A stretch of DNA of 64,000 nucleotides from Photobacterium phosphoreum (GCF_002954725.1 NZ_MSCQ01000001.1:1964106-2028105); one strand, 5' to 3'; shown: positions 47,140 through 57,106, counted from the stretch's first letter. Program-made: numbers and translations. The notes: generated by a model from the letters alone, not told the origin.

Positions 47140-47880
47140 ATGTCAGTAACAGGTCGTATTCACTCTTTCGAATCTTGCGGAACCGTCGATGGGCCAGGAA
47201 TTCGGTTTATTGTATTCCTGCAAGGTTGCTTAATGCGCTGCAAATACTGTCACAACCGTGATACATGGGATACCCATGACGGTCGTGAAGCGACTATTGA
47301 AGAATTGATGCATGAAGCGAGATCATACCGTCACTTCATGAATGCTTCTGGTGGCGGTGTTACCGCTTCAGGTGGTGAAGCAATGTTACAGCCAGAATTT
47401 GTCCGCGACTTTTTTCGGGCAGCACAAGCTGACGGTATCCATACTTGCCTTGATACCAATGGCTACATTCGTAAACATACCGATGTGGTTGATGAAGTAT
47501 TGGACGCAACGGATCTTGTGATGCTAGATCTTAAACAAATGGATGACACTATCCACCAAGATTTAGTTGGCGTTGCAAATAAACGTGTACTTGATTTTGC
47601 ACGCTATCTACACCAACGTGGTCAAAAAACATGGATCCGTTACGTGGTTGTCCCTGGCTATACTGATGATGAGCGTTCAGTACACTTACTGGGTGAATTC
47701 ATTAAAGATATGGACAATATCGAAAAGGTTGAGCTGCTACCCTACCATCAGCTTGGTGAGCACAAGTGGGAAGCACTTGGCTTTGAATACCCACTCACTG
47801 GCGTTCAACCACCGAAAAAAGAAACCATGGAAAAAATTAAAGATATTCTTGCCAGTTATGGCAAAAAGGTTATGTATTAA
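47140..47880 (+). CDS. pflA: pyruvate formate-lyase 1-activating enzyme
   Basis: The ATG at 47140 ([20 protein letters not shown]) has GGAGA about ten bases upstream and gives 246 residues, the same length as in E. coli. The radical-SAM cysteines are C30-x3-C34-x2-C37 ([11 protein letters not shown]). It uses S-adenosylmethionine to place the glycyl radical on PflB under anaerobic conditions. The gene is about 7 kb from pflB because the Vie-like operon lies between them, so it probably has its own promoter in 46985-47139, where I see no full FNR box. Confidence 0.97.
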   Translation: MSVTGRIHSFESCGTVDGPGIRFIVFLQGCLMRCKYCHNRDTWDTHDGREATIEELMHEARSYRHFMNASGGGVTASGGEAMLQPEFVRDFFRAAQADGIHTCLDTNGYIRKHTDVVDEVLDATDLVMLDLKQMDDTIHQDLVGVANKRVLDFARYLHQRGQKTWIRYVVVPGYTDDERSVHLLGEFIKDMDNIEKVELLPYHQLGEHKWEALGFEYPLTGVQPPKKETMEKIKDILASYGKKVMY

Positions 47881-47923
47881 TCTTCAGTCTTATTTAACCG
47901 CGCAATGTAATAACGGCAGATAA

Positions 47924-47973
47924 AAAAAGAGCGGCTTATCTTTACCCCTAAAGGATAGATAAGTCGCTCTTTT
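47924..47973. terminator. bidirectional terminator after pflA
   Basis: A long stem, AAAGAGCGgCTTATCT paired with AGATAAGtCGCTCTTT, with A- and T-tracts on the two sides. It separates pflA from a small minus-strand gene. Confidence 0.88.
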
Positions 47974-48001
47974 CTATTTATATACAGACTATAAAAAATT
48001 T

Positions 48002-48106
48002 TTATCGTGACAACGGTAAAATTGTGACAAGAAAAGAAATTAATAACACCATAATTAACAGTGAGATAGGTACGGTATATTGCCACTTAGTTACAGGCTC
48101 TTGCAT
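48002..48106 (-). CDS. 34-residue predicted single-pass membrane protein
   Basis: The frame encodes MQEPVTKWQYTVPISLL, then a hydrophobic run (about residues 12-30) ending PLSR. An AAGGAAG ribosome site lies eight bases before the ATG, and a bidirectional terminator lies just beyond the stop, so the gene has both expected flanks. I do not recognise the family. Its position between pflA and fhs could hint at a partner in an anaerobic membrane complex, but that is speculation. Confidence 0.5.
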   Translation of the reverse strand: MQEPVTKWQYTVPISLLIMVLLISFLVTILPLSR

Positions 48107-48448
48107 AATAACTTCCTTTACTAAATTTGCACCCTAATTGATCAGGGTCATTTTTTATGTGTTACATACTGTAAAGGCAGAGCAAAAAACAACCAACAGT
48201 TAATAATGAAATAATACATTCCATAATTAATTAACCTTAAAACTCTCCTCTCTCTTCTTTATTATAAAGCAGTAATAGCCTCTATAAAAAACCCAAAAAA
48301 CCATAAAATGATATTTATCCATGATAAAATTATGGTATAAACCAAAAGCAAACGTTTGCGTTGGTGATAAAAATCTATTTTTCCCGTTATACAACGTTCA
48401 ATACCAGCATTCGTATTACTCTCTCTGCCTATGAGGAAATAAGCTCTC
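48107..48448 (+). other. 342-base fhs upstream region
   Basis: Contains an imperfect FNR-like sequence (TTGATCAGGGTCAT, 48138-48151) without a well-placed -10, then A+T-rich sequence, then the fhs promoter and PurR operator annotated separately. A minus-strand open frame across the fhs start has no ribosome site and is not credible. Confidence 0.5.
48314..48361 (+). promoter_or_regulatory. fhs promoter with PurR operator
   Basis: AAGCAAACGTTTGCGT (48346-48361) contains the perfect palindrome GCAAACGTTTGC and matches the PurR operator consensus. TATAAA (48336-48341), with a TG upstream, and a weak TTTATC 16 bases before it form a promoter whose start would lie in the operator. Repression by PurR plus hypoxanthine or guanine is predicted, leaving an approximately 100-base leader. 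Confidence 0.78.
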
Positions 48449-50203
48449 ATGAAAAGCGACATCGAAATTTGCCGTGCAACGCTACTCACTCCTATTGATC
48501 GTATTGCTTTAAAAGCCGGCATTGAAGCACAAGATCTGACGCCTCAAGGCAGCTTAAAAGCAAAAGTTAAACCTGCTATCTTAAAACGATTAACCAACAA
48601 CCCCGAAGGTAAGCTAATACTGGTAACTGCCATTACTCCCACCCCTTTAGGTGAAGGTAAAACAGTGACCACCATTGGCTTAGCACAAGGCTTAGCTAAA
48701 ATTGGTCGTTCAGTATTTGCTTGTATCCGCCAACCATCAATGGGGCCAGTGTTTGGTGTTAAAGGCGGTGCTGCCGGTGGCGGCTATAGCCAAGTCGCTC
48801 CAATGGAAAAACTCAACTTACACTTAACCGGTGATATTCATGCTGTCACGGCAGCCCACAATCTCGCTGCAGCTGCATTAGATGCACGTCTATACCATGA
48901 ATCTCGCTTAGGTTATGAGACTTTCACTGCGCATACTGACTTACCCGCACTACGGATTGATATTAACAATATTAGCTGGAAGCGAGTAATGGACCATAAT
49001 GATCGCGCACTACGTATGATCACAGTTGGCCAAAATGAGCCAGGAAAAACCATTAATGGCCTTGAGCGTCAAGATGGATTTGATATCTCTGCCGCTTCTG
49101 AGTTAATGGCAATTTTAGCCCTTGCCACAGATTTGGCAGATATGCGCCAACGGATCGGCAAAATAGTGGTTGCTTATAACCTTGATGGTGAGCCGGTTAC
49201 CACTGAAGATCTGCAAGTTGCAGGCGCAATGGCAGTCACCATGTGTGAAGCGATTGAACCGACACTGATGCAAACCTTAGAAGGTGTTCCTACGCTTATT
49301 CATGCCGGGCCGTTTGCTAATATTGCTCACGGTAATTCCTCAATCATTGCCGATAAAATTGCGCTTAAATTAAGTGACTTTACGGTGACTGAAGGCGGTT
49401 TTGGTTCTGATATGGGGTTTGAAAAAGCCTGTAATATAAAAGCTCAACAAGCACTGCGAGGACCAGATTGTGCAGTGGTTGTCGCTACTCTACGTGGCTT
49501 AAAGGCTAACTCTGGCCTTTATGACTTACGCCCAGGACAACCGCTTCCTGATACTATTTTTGACCCCGATGCTGATGCACTCATTGCAGGGTTTGAAAAT
49601 CTACGGTGGCATATCAATAACGCAGCCAAATATGGTGTGCCGGTTGTGGTTGCGATTAACCGTTTCCCACAAGATACCGTTCAAGAACTTGAGCAACTAA
49701 AACAATTAATTTTAGATTCCACCTTCAATGTTCATGTTGATGTCGCATTAAGTGAAGCCTTTGCCAAAGGTGGCGACGGGGCAATTGATCTTGCCCATGC
49801 GGTAGTTAACGCCTGTAAAACCCCCGCAAACTTCAAACCACTTTATACATTAGATCAAACCATTGAAGAAAAATTAATGGCCGTTGCAGAAGTGGGTTAT
49901 GGCGCTAAAAATATTGAACTGTCACCATTAGCAATACAACAATTAGCCCAGTTAAAAGCGCAAGGCTTTAATGATTTAGCTATCTGTATGGCAAAAACAC
50001 CATTATCAATTACGACTGAACCGCATATTAAAGGTGCTCCAACGGGTTTCACTGTCCCTGTAAGAGAACTAAAGTTATGCGCGGGTGCCGGCTTCATTTA
50101 TGCCTTATGTGGTAATGTTATGACGATGCCGGGCTTACCTGAAAAACCCGCTTTTATGAATCTCGATCTCGATGCAGATGGCAATATCATTGGCCTAAGT
50201 TAA
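48449..50203 (+). CDS. fhs: formate--tetrahydrofolate ligase
   Basis: A 584-residue enzyme slightly longer than the classical 556-residue form but colinear with it. The P-loop is [16 protein letters not shown] near 62-77, followed by [35 protein letters not shown] and the C-terminal GLPEKPAF are also family marks. It makes 10-formyl-THF from formate, ATP and THF, supplying purine and formyl-Met synthesis, and could use formate released by PflB. GAGGAAA lies about ten bases upstream. A PurR operator covers the predicted promoter. Confidence 0.97.
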   Translation: MKSDIEICRATLLTPIDRIALKAGIEAQDLTPQGSLKAKVKPAILKRLTNNPEGKLILVTAITPTPLGEGKTVTTIGLAQGLAKIGRSVFACIRQPSMGPVFGVKGGAAGGGYSQVAPMEKLNLHLTGDIHAVTAAHNLAAAALDARLYHESRLGYETFTAHTDLPALRIDINNISWKRVMDHNDRALRMITVGQNEPGKTINGLERQDGFDISAASELMAILALATDLADMRQRIGKIVVAYNLDGEPVTTEDLQVAGAMAVTMCEAIEPTLMQTLEGVPTLIHAGPFANIAHGNSSIIADKIALKLSDFTVTEGGFGSDMGFEKACNIKAQQALRGPDCAVVVATLRGLKANSGLYDLRPGQPLPDTIFDPDADALIAGFENLRWHINNAAKYGVPVVVAINRFPQDTVQELEQLKQLILDSTFNVHVDVALSEAFAKGGDGAIDLAHAVVNACKTPANFKPLYTLDQTIEEKLMAVAEVGYGAKNIELSPLAIQQLAQLKAQGFNDLAICMAKTPLSITTEPHIKGAPTGFTVPVRELKLCAGAGFIYALCGNVMTMPGLPEKPAFMNLDLDADGNIIGLS

Positions 50204-50582
50204 TCCCTCTCGATGCGTAACCACAATATCGGCAGGCTGTATTTACTGCCGATATTGTTCAATACCTTTCTACCTATCTATAACATCATTGATTATCGTA
50301 AGATTTTCTTGGCCTTGATTTACATTACCCTGATCTTTTTATAGCAAATAAACCTACAAAAAAAGTGGTTTTCAATTGAAATCAAACAGATAAAAATTTT
50401 ACTTTCATATCAAATGAATAACATTCATTAACAAAAAATAATCCTATTCGTGGTGTCAGATCATTTTATTTTAAACGTAACCTGCTAATCTCACGCTCAT
50501 AATAAATATTCCTTGCGCTCACTACAGCGATACAATAAAAACTGAGTAGGCGTAATCTATAAAAAATTTGAGGCTTATTGCT
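50204..50582 (+). other. 379-base region between fhs and yfbU
   Basis: Contains the fhs hairpin (50224-50257) and A+T-rich sequence that should hold the yfbU promoter. No convincing small gene was found. Confidence 0.5.
50224..50257 (+). terminator. strong hairpin after fhs
   Basis: A perfect 12-bp stem CAATATCGGCAG / CTGCCGATATTG with a ten-base loop, 21 bases after the stop. The following U-tract is poor, so it may act as an mRNA end-protecting structure or a weak terminator. Confidence 0.65.
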
Positions 50583-51089
50583 ATGGACATGACTAACGCT
50601 CAACGTCTAATTCTATCGAATCAATACTACATCATGGCGAAACTAACGCCTGAGAATGCTGAAAAGTATCAGCGTCTACAAATGATTATCGAACGCGGTT
50701 ATTGCTTACAAATGCGTGAACTTGATAAGGATTTTGGCGAAGTCTCAGAAGATGAATGTAAGCAAATCATTGAAATAATGGAAATGTATCACGCTCTACA
50801 AGAATCATTCAATTTAGAAGATTGCCGTTGTGATGGTGCGAAAGATATTGACCAACGTCGCTTACAATTCTTAGGCTTTGATGCGATAACCGAAGCTAAA
50901 TTAGTAAATTATGTGCGCTTCCTTACTAAGGATGAAGGTTTATACCCACAGTTTCCTAAAAATGAACATCAGTTTAATAGCCACGTACCGATGCTTGATA
51001 AGTATCTACGCATGCTAACAATTTGGCGCGCATGTCCACGTCACTATCATTTATCATGCAGTGAAATCCAACAGATTATTACTGCATAA
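50583..51089 (+). CDS. yfbU: YfbU family protein
   Basis: The ATG at 50583 ([18 protein letters not shown]) matches the family start and gives 168 residues; upstream codons from a TTG are not part of it. Segments [38 protein letters not shown] and ACPRHYHLS agree with E. coli YfbU (164 residues). It is an all-helical cytoplasmic protein of unclear function. Its place between fermentation genes and ackA-pta follows the E. coli yfbU-yfbV-ackA-pta order, here broken by inserted genes. Confidence 0.93.
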   Translation: MDMTNAQRLILSNQYYIMAKLTPENAEKYQRLQMIIERGYCLQMRELDKDFGEVSEDECKQIIEIMEMYHALQESFNLEDCRCDGAKDIDQRRLQFLGFDAITEAKLVNYVRFLTKDEGLYPQFPKNEHQFNSHVPMLDKYLRMLTIWRACPRHYHLSCSEIQQIITA

Positions 51090-51108
51090 TAGTAATCACC
51101 TATGTCAT

Positions 51109-51134
51109 AAAACCGAACCAAGCAGTTCGGTTTT
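51109..51134 (+). terminator. intrinsic terminator after yfbU
   Basis: AAAACCGAAC / GTTCGGTTTT stem with a CAAGCA loop and following T-rich sequence, 19 bases after the stop. Confidence 0.88.
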
Positions 51135-51366
51135 ATTTCTTTACAGCTATTCTCACGCTATAAAAACCTAACACTTAACGCTATTACCACCTATCTATCA
51201 CAACTTGGTATCATATTAATCACGGTATTATTTTTGTTATAAAAACCGTTAGTGATCATTTCTATCACTGACGTATAATCATTTAACTTCTTCGCGATTA
51301 ATGAGTGACCTAATACGGTTTCTTTTTTATTAGCAAATGCCATTATAAATGGAATAAAAAATAACA

Positions 51367-53751
51367 ATGATTCGCTGCGTAAAAAATAATACCATCGGTA
51401 ATCGTCTGACGTCAGCCATTATATTAATGGCCTTTTTAACGATCAGTGTCAGTGTTATTGCAGCATTAACATGGCAAAAACTGAGTCAGCAAATAGGAAC
51501 GATTGCCAATGACAATATGCCGACCTTACGTGCCAGCTATCGCTTAGAACGTAGTACCGCAGAATTACAAGCGGCACTAACAGCATTAGATATAAATACT
51601 AATCCACTCAAGCATAAAGCAATTAAGAAAAATATTAGTGCTATTTTGACTGATATTCATCAATCAATTGATAATATCTCCAGTTTATATTACTACCCCA
51701 AAATAAAAGCAGGGCAACAGCGATTAGTCACAAATATTGATAACTATATCGATTTATTACAACACAGAAACACCCAGAAATTAGCATTAAAACAAACAGA
51801 AAATACGATTAAGTGGCTCCATCAAGATTTAATTGATGAGTTACAGCCATTACGGCTAGAGATTGAATGGCAAATGATGCGGTTACTAAATAATCCTCAG
51901 CAATCTCCCCTTAAACACGATAGTAATATCAAAAGTGTCATGACTGAGCTTTCTATTATTCAGACAATTACTGTCAATGAAAACGAATTATATCAACTTA
52001 TTGCAGATATCATTCTACATCATCAACACAATGATATTAATTCTGCGTTTGATGTTATTGCTCAGAAAGTAATTCAACTCAATAAAATCAGTAAGCAATT
52101 AAATAACTATCCCTCGACAATTGCTTACCGTCAATTACAACAAGAATTTACACAATTAGTTATTCCTAATAGTAATCTTCAAAAATTATTAGTTAACAGT
52201 AATTTAAATAATATAAAAATCACTCAGGCACAACGTAATATTCGGAATAAACTAACACAACAAGAAAATATAATTCAAACGTTAGTTAATCATGCTGATA
52301 ATGCGCTTGAAAAACTCAATGGTGAAACGCGACACTCTATTTGGGTTAGTAATTTAGTTTTATTTGGCGTGGTCTTTATTACCATTATCCTCAGTATTAT
52401 TTTATCTATTTATGTAGTCGGTCGTGGTGTTGTTAAACGCTTAAACCTCCTTGGTAAAGACTTAAAAGCCATTGCCAGTGGCGATCTTAATACTAATATA
52501 CAAACAACAGGTGTTGATGAGATTGGTATCTTAGGTGACAATTTGCGCTATTTTTGTCAACAAATGCAAGAAATTCAAAATTCAAATGCGCTAAACCTGA
52601 TCAATAATACCCAAGCGAGCATTATTACCTGTGATCTAAACGGGGCTGTAGAATCTGTTAATCCTCAGGCACTAAAACAACTAAACTTCTGCAATGTAAC
52701 CAAAAAACACCAAGTCTGGGATCTTTTTAATACGTCAACCCAGACTAAACTACAACTCTTGTTTACCGCTAATGGGCCGCTAATGGCCAATGGCGCCTAT
52801 AACATGACAATAAAATTAGTCACTAAGCACAATCATAGCTTATATTTACGCTTAGATTTCCGTACCTTTACCCAAGGTAATGATGACAAAGTGATCATTA
52901 CGATGACGGATATTACTGAGCAAGAAAACACTGCACGCTGGTTAGAAAGTACCGTTGCTGAAAAAACCCAATCATTAACGATTCGAAATCAACAACTACG
53001 AGATGAAATAGAAGATCGTAAACGAATTGAGGGTGATTTGATCGAAACCCAAGATGAATTAATTCAAGCGGCCAAAATGGCGGTTGTCGGTCAAACAATG
53101 ACATCGCTTGCACATGAACTTAATCAGCCTTTATCCGCGATTTCGACGCGAATCTTCAGTGCCAAACTTGCACTTGATCACAAAAAATACGAAAATCTAC
53201 CCAAAAATCTGACAAAAATAGACGATCTTGTTACTCGAATGAGTAAACTGATTATAAGTTTTAGAAACTTTGCCAAAAAACAATCAGCAACCAAGCCATT
53301 AAGTCAGGTTGATATTCAAGATTCAATCAAACAAGCATTGATATTGGTAGAAAGTCGCGCCAAAGTACAAAAAATAACAATAGTGAATACTATTGAACAA
53401 CCACTTTACGCCCTTGCCGATCAAGTTCAGCTAGAACAAATTTTGGTAAACTTATTAGTCAATAGTTGTGATGCGGTAGCGCATTGCGAACAACGAAAAA
53501 TAGACATTATACAACTAAGCGGCCCATCGAATAAAATTCGCTTGGCGGTCTATGACAGTGGTGATGGCTTTGATGCCACTATTATTGAAAAGTTATTCAT
53601 TCCCTTTACCACCACTAAAGATGTTGGGTTAGGCCTTGGGTTAAGTATTTGTGGTTCAATTATGACGCGACTAAAAGGCGATATCTTCCTTGCTTCTAGT
53701 TTATCAGGTGGAGCAATGGTCGTACTGGAGTTAAATAAATATGATGAGTGA
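51367..53751 (+). CDS. PgtB/DctB-like sensor histidine kinase
   Basis: A 794-residue membrane kinase. A first helix near 12-34, a long helical periplasmic domain (about 35-325), a second helix near 328-350, and a HAMP domain (about 350-405) are followed by a PAS-like segment and a coiled coil. The kinase core has H583 in SLAHELNQPLSAI, the HPK4/DctB-type H-box, then an N-box (VNLLVNSCDAV), DSGDGF and GLGLGLSICGS. No receiver or HPt is attached. It overlaps the response-regulator gene by 11 bases. The pair resembles PgtB-PgtA of Salmonella (phosphoglycerate sensing), but no transporter gene is near, so the signal is unknown. Confidence 0.85.
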   Translation: MIRCVKNNTIGNRLTSAIILMAFLTISVSVIAALTWQKLSQQIGTIANDNMPTLRASYRLERSTAELQAALTALDINTNPLKHKAIKKNISAILTDIHQSIDNISSLYYYPKIKAGQQRLVTNIDNYIDLLQHRNTQKLALKQTENTIKWLHQDLIDELQPLRLEIEWQMMRLLNNPQQSPLKHDSNIKSVMTELSIIQTITVNENELYQLIADIILHHQHNDINSAFDVIAQKVIQLNKISKQLNNYPSTIAYRQLQQEFTQLVIPNSNLQKLLVNSNLNNIKITQAQRNIRNKLTQQENIIQTLVNHADNALEKLNGETRHSIWVSNLVLFGVVFITIILSIILSIYVVGRGVVKRLNLLGKDLKAIASGDLNTNIQTTGVDEIGILGDNLRYFCQQMQEIQNSNALNLINNTQASIITCDLNGAVESVNPQALKQLNFCNVTKKHQVWDLFNTSTQTKLQLLFTANGPLMANGAYNMTIKLVTKHNHSLYLRLDFRTFTQGNDDKVIITMTDITEQENTARWLESTVAEKTQSLTIRNQQLRDEIEDRKRIEGDLIETQDELIQAAKMAVVGQTMTSLAHELNQPLSAISTRIFSAKLALDHKKYENLPKNLTKIDDLVTRMSKLIISFRNFAKKQSATKPLSQVDIQDSIKQALILVESRAKVQKITIVNTIEQPLYALADQVQLEQILVNLLVNSCDAVAHCEQRKIDIIQLSGPSNKIRLAVYDSGDGFDATIIEKLFIPFTTTKDVGLGLGLSICGSIMTRLKGDIFLASSLSGGAMVVLELNKYDE

Positions 53752-55015
53752 TGATATTGAAGTACTGATTGTCGATGACGATCATGATGTTGTCGAAGCC
53801 TATCAAGAGCTACTTGAAATAGCTGGATTTAAAGCGAAAACTGTAACAGATCCAACCTTAGTATTAGAAATGCTAAAACGCAATTGGCCGGGGGTAATTG
53901 TTTCTGATATGTACATGCCGGGCTTAGATGGCATGGAATTATTAGCCAAAATTCAACAATTTGATCATGAACTACCGGTTATTATTATTACAGGTCATGG
54001 TGATATTCCAATGGCCGTCGGGGCGCTTAAAAAAGGCGCGGTCGACTTTTTACAAAAGCCGTTACAGCCAAAAGAACTGATTACGCTACTTGAGAAATAT
54101 TTACCTCAACGTCGCCAAATCATTGAACAACGCAACACATTACACACCACGACAGCAGAAGTATTATTGGGAGAAAGCCCATTAATCATTAAAATTCGCG
54201 AGCAGTTAAAAACCATCGCGCTCACCACCAAAGATGTGTTAATTGAAGGTGAAAATGGTACGGGTCGACATACTGTTGCAAAATTACTTCATCAAAATAG
54301 TCAATTAAGTAATGGCCCTTTTGTTGAAGTCAATGCTGCTAATATTACCCGCACCCCCGATTTACAGCGCAGTATGATTTCAGCGCGCAGTGGCTGTTTG
54401 TGTTTATGTAACCCACACCATATGCCGATTGAAACCCAACAATGGCTCTGTCGTTTTCTGCTTGAGCAAGAACGCCAAGGTAAAAAAGAAGTCCGTGTGA
54501 TCGCATTATTTGATGGCGACCCAACAGAATCTGTCGAAACAGAACAATTTTTACCTGAGCTGTTCTACTTTTTAAGTCAGGTACGGTTTAATTTACCAAC
54601 TTTGCGCCAACGTAGCAGTGATATCACATTGATATTTAAGCACTACATTAAGCAAAGTTGTAAAAAACTCAATAAAACAATCCCAGCGATTGATAAAGCC
54701 TACCTTGCTATTTTGAACCGTTATGAATGGCCAGGAAATGTCTTAGAACTGAAAAACGTCGCTGAATTGTATGCGATTGGTATCGTCAAACTTGCAGGCC
54801 AAGAACGATCTAAGCCTTTAGATCAAATGAGTAGCCCACTTGATGATCTGGTTGATGGTTATGAAAAACAAGTGATTGAAGATGCGTTATATTTATTTTC
54901 TGGTCGCATCAATGAAGTGTCATCATACTTACAAATACCGCGTAAAAAGCTCTATTTAAGAATGAAAAAACACGGGCTCGATAAAGCTGAATATAAAGTA
55001 CGTACCACGAATTAA
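53741..55015 (+). CDS. NtrC-family-like response regulator with a degenerate AAA+ domain (PgtA-like)
   Basis: The 424-residue protein has a receiver with D56 (VSDMYMPGLDG), Thr in IIITGHGD and Lys in FLQKPL. The AAA+ domain is eroded: the Walker A reads GENGTGRHT with R176 in place of Lys, no GAFTGA loop is present, and the Walker B region reads SGCLCLCNPHH without Asp-Glu. YEWPGNVLELKN and a C-terminal Fis-type helix-turn-helix (INEVSSYLQIPRKKLYLRMKKHG) remain. It therefore probably binds DNA and acts at sigma-70 promoters, not as a sigma-54 ATPase activator. It is transcribed with the overlapping kinase gene. Confidence 0.85.
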   Translation: MMSDDIEVLIVDDDHDVVEAYQELLEIAGFKAKTVTDPTLVLEMLKRNWPGVIVSDMYMPGLDGMELLAKIQQFDHELPVIIITGHGDIPMAVGALKKGAVDFLQKPLQPKELITLLEKYLPQRRQIIEQRNTLHTTTAEVLLGESPLIIKIREQLKTIALTTKDVLIEGENGTGRHTVAKLLHQNSQLSNGPFVEVNAANITRTPDLQRSMISARSGCLCLCNPHHMPIETQQWLCRFLLEQERQGKKEVRVIALFDGDPTESVETEQFLPELFYFLSQVRFNLPTLRQRSSDITLIFKHYIKQSCKKLNKTIPAIDKAYLAILNRYEWPGNVLELKNVAELYAIGIVKLAGQERSKPLDQMSSPLDDLVDGYEKQVIEDALYLFSGRINEVSSYLQIPRKKLYLRMKKHGLDKAEYKVRTTN

Positions 55016-55031
55016 CCATCTATGACACAAC

Positions 55032-55060
55032 AAGCCTTCAGTGATGAGGGCTTCGTTTTT
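55032..55060 (+). terminator. intrinsic terminator after the two-component pair
   Basis: AAGCCTTCA / TGAGGGCTT stem with a GTGA loop and CGTTTTTG after it, 17 bases past the stop. Confidence 0.85.
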
Positions 55061-55138
55061 GTGCTATCAAAATCTGTTAGCGACAACCGCTAATAACCAT
55101 TACACTCTACGGCTGTTTTTCAGCTTTGGTCTATATAC

Positions 55139-55969
55139 ATGTCTTATCAATGCCCTTTATGTCACCTGCCACTTACTATGGACGCTAACAGCGCATCATC
55201 AACCTCATACCGCTGTAGCAATAATCATCAGTTTGATCAGGCCAAAGAAGGCTATGTAAACCTGATGCCCGTGCATCATAAAAGCTCGAAAAACCCTGGC
55301 GATAACAAAGAAATGATGCAAGCCCGACGCTTATTTCTTAATACTGACCATTACCAACCACTGCGTGACGCAGTTATGGCACAGTTACGTCAGCACTTAC
55401 CGCAAGATGCCACTGAGCTGCTTGATATTGGTTGTGGTGAAGGCTATTACACCTCCGAGTTTGTGCAACTACATCAACAATTTCCAGACATTACTGTCCA
55501 CGGCTTAGACATTTCAAAAGTTGCGGTTAAATATGCTGCCAAACGCTACCATGCTTGTGATTTCTGTGTTGCCTCTAGTCACCGCTTACCGTTTGCTGAT
55601 CACTTCTTTGATGGCGTAGTCCGTATTTATGCTCCCTGTAAAGGCGAAGAATTGCACCGCGCGATTAAATCTGGCGGCATTCTTGTGGCAGTAACGCCAG
55701 CACCACGCCATTTATATCAGTTAAAAGAATTGATTTATGACGGTGTTAACTTACATGATGTGCCAGTAGAAAACATTGAAGGGTTTGAATTAGTGGTGGA
55801 TCAACAACTGCACTACGACATGACACTCAGTGGTGAAGAAGCAACAGCATTAATGCAAATGACGCCTTTTGCATGGAAAACCTCAGATCAAGTGTGGCAA
55901 CAACTCGCACAAGCCCAAAATTTTGCTTGTGAAGCTGATTTTGCTATTCGTGTTTATCGTCGTCAATAA
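55139..55969 (+). CDS. rlmA: 23S rRNA (guanine(745)-N1)-methyltransferase
   Basis: A 276-residue enzyme with an N-terminal zinc finger (C5, C8, C26, H30), then GYVNLMP and GDNKEMMQARR, which are RlmA signatures. The SAM-binding motif I is ELLDIGCGEGYYT. It methylates N1 of G745 in 23S rRNA; in E. coli loss of the enzyme affects viomycin response and ribosome function. It is a single-gene unit between two terminator-like hairpins. Confidence 0.94.
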   Translation: MSYQCPLCHLPLTMDANSASSTSYRCSNNHQFDQAKEGYVNLMPVHHKSSKNPGDNKEMMQARRLFLNTDHYQPLRDAVMAQLRQHLPQDATELLDIGCGEGYYTSEFVQLHQQFPDITVHGLDISKVAVKYAAKRYHACDFCVASSHRLPFADHFFDGVVRIYAPCKGEELHRAIKSGGILVAVTPAPRHLYQLKELIYDGVNLHDVPVENIEGFELVVDQQLHYDMTLSGEEATALMQMTPFAWKTSDQVWQQLAQAQNFACEADFAIRVYRRQ

Positions 55970-55980
55970 GCGCCAAGCAG

Positions 55981-56018
55981 TGAGATTGATTATCATTTAG
56001 TGTTGATAATCAATCTCA
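55981..56018. terminator. long perfect hairpin between rlmA and the ChaN-type gene
   Basis: A 15-bp perfect inverted repeat, TGAGATTGATTATCA / TGATAATCAATCTCA, with an eight-base loop, 11 bases after rlmA. There is no T-tract, so its role as terminator is uncertain. Confidence 0.55.
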
Positions 56019-56061
56019 ACCTATCTATTATTTACCGTTTATTCTTTTCGGTATAACAACA

Positions 56062-57033
56062 ATGAAGTCATTAATTTGTTTAGGTATTGCAAGCTTATTA
56101 GTCGGTTGCGCCTCTCCTCCATCAGTAAATAACACCTCACCAACCACCAGCACCGCAGCAACCACTCGCACAACAACCCTATATGATTACACTATCGCGA
56201 GCCCTCAAGGTGAACCACTTTCTGTTACTCAACTCGCTCACGCTTTAAAACAAGCCGATATTATTCTCGTCGGTGAATGGCATAGCCACCCTGCAGCCCA
56301 TCTTTTGCAAGCCCAATTACTGGCGGCGCTGTACCAACAAAACCCAAATATCACCTTATCAATGGAACAATTTACACGCGATAAACAAGCAATCATAGAT
56401 GCTTACCTCGCAGGAAAAATCGGAGAAAAAACCTTAGTCAAAGAGGCTAATGCATGGCCAAACTACGACAGCGATTACCGTCCATTAGTTGAGTTTGCCA
56501 AGCAAAATAATATCGATGTGATGGCTGCGAATGCGCCAAAATCCATTGTGCGTTGTATCGGACGTCAAGGCGCAGAATATTTAGATAAATTACCCAAAAA
56601 TGAACGTTTATGGGTTGCGCGATCATTAACACTGGCCCCCGATGCTTATCAACAAACCTTTATTGATTCGATGCATCATGGCAATGAAGCTCAAACGAAA
56701 CGTCAATTTGCGGCTCAAACGACGTGGGATGACACCATGGCAGAAACTATGGTGGATTATCTAAAGCAACATCCTCAACAACAAATCATTCACGTTGCTG
56801 GACGTTTCCATACTGCTGAAGGACTAGGAACAGCCTCACGGATTCAAGCTCGTAATCCCAAGCTAAAAGTGATGATGGTCACCCCAATTTCAGATAAAGT
56901 ATCGCTACACGCTGACGTACCAGACTTCACCGTCAAGATGCAACCACTACCACAACGGTATGTACAAAAAGATAAAATGATGGCGGCAATGACTGCCATG
57001 GGAAAGAGAAATACAGATTTGAAATGTTACTAA
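56062..57033 (+). CDS. ChaN family lipoprotein
   Basis: A 323-residue lipoprotein with signal peptide and lipobox LLVGC (Cys16), then a Thr/Ser-rich linker. The domain (about 45-300) matches PF04187: ILVGEWHSHPAAH, SMEQFTRDKQ, NAPKSIVR and IHVAGRFHTAEGLG. Family members such as Campylobacter ChaN bind heme at the outer membrane, so a heme or iron role is likely, with histidines in WHSHPAAH as candidate ligands. No iron-uptake genes or Fur box are evident nearby. Confidence 0.87.
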   Translation: MKSLICLGIASLLVGCASPPSVNNTSPTTSTAATTRTTTLYDYTIASPQGEPLSVTQLAHALKQADIILVGEWHSHPAAHLLQAQLLAALYQQNPNITLSMEQFTRDKQAIIDAYLAGKIGEKTLVKEANAWPNYDSDYRPLVEFAKQNNIDVMAANAPKSIVRCIGRQGAEYLDKLPKNERLWVARSLTLAPDAYQQTFIDSMHHGNEAQTKRQFAAQTTWDDTMAETMVDYLKQHPQQQIIHVAGRFHTAEGLGTASRIQARNPKLKVMMVTPISDKVSLHADVPDFTVKMQPLPQRYVQKDKMMAAMTAMGKRNTDLKCY

Positions 57034-57072
57034 GCCGCATGGATCAACAAAATACCAAACGCTAGATAGAGA

Positions 57073-57106
57073 AGAACCCCATCGGCGGCCAAGCAGTTGG
57101 GGTTCT
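57073..57106 (-). terminator. hairpin, possible terminator on the minus strand
   Basis: An 8-bp GC-rich stem (AGAACCCC / GGGGTTCT) around an 18-base interior. The sequence after it on the minus strand is TCTCTATC, a weak U-tract. On the plus strand it lies 40 bases after the ChaN-type gene. Confidence 0.45.

Noticed and set aside
48138-48151. FNR box upstream of fhs or the small membrane protein gene
   Set aside because: Only 8 of 10 consensus bases match and no -10 box lies at a proper distance on either strand.
48262-48522. An 86-codon minus-strand frame over the fhs start
   Set aside because: It overlaps the fhs promoter, PurR operator and coding start, and has no ribosome site or family similarity that I can see.
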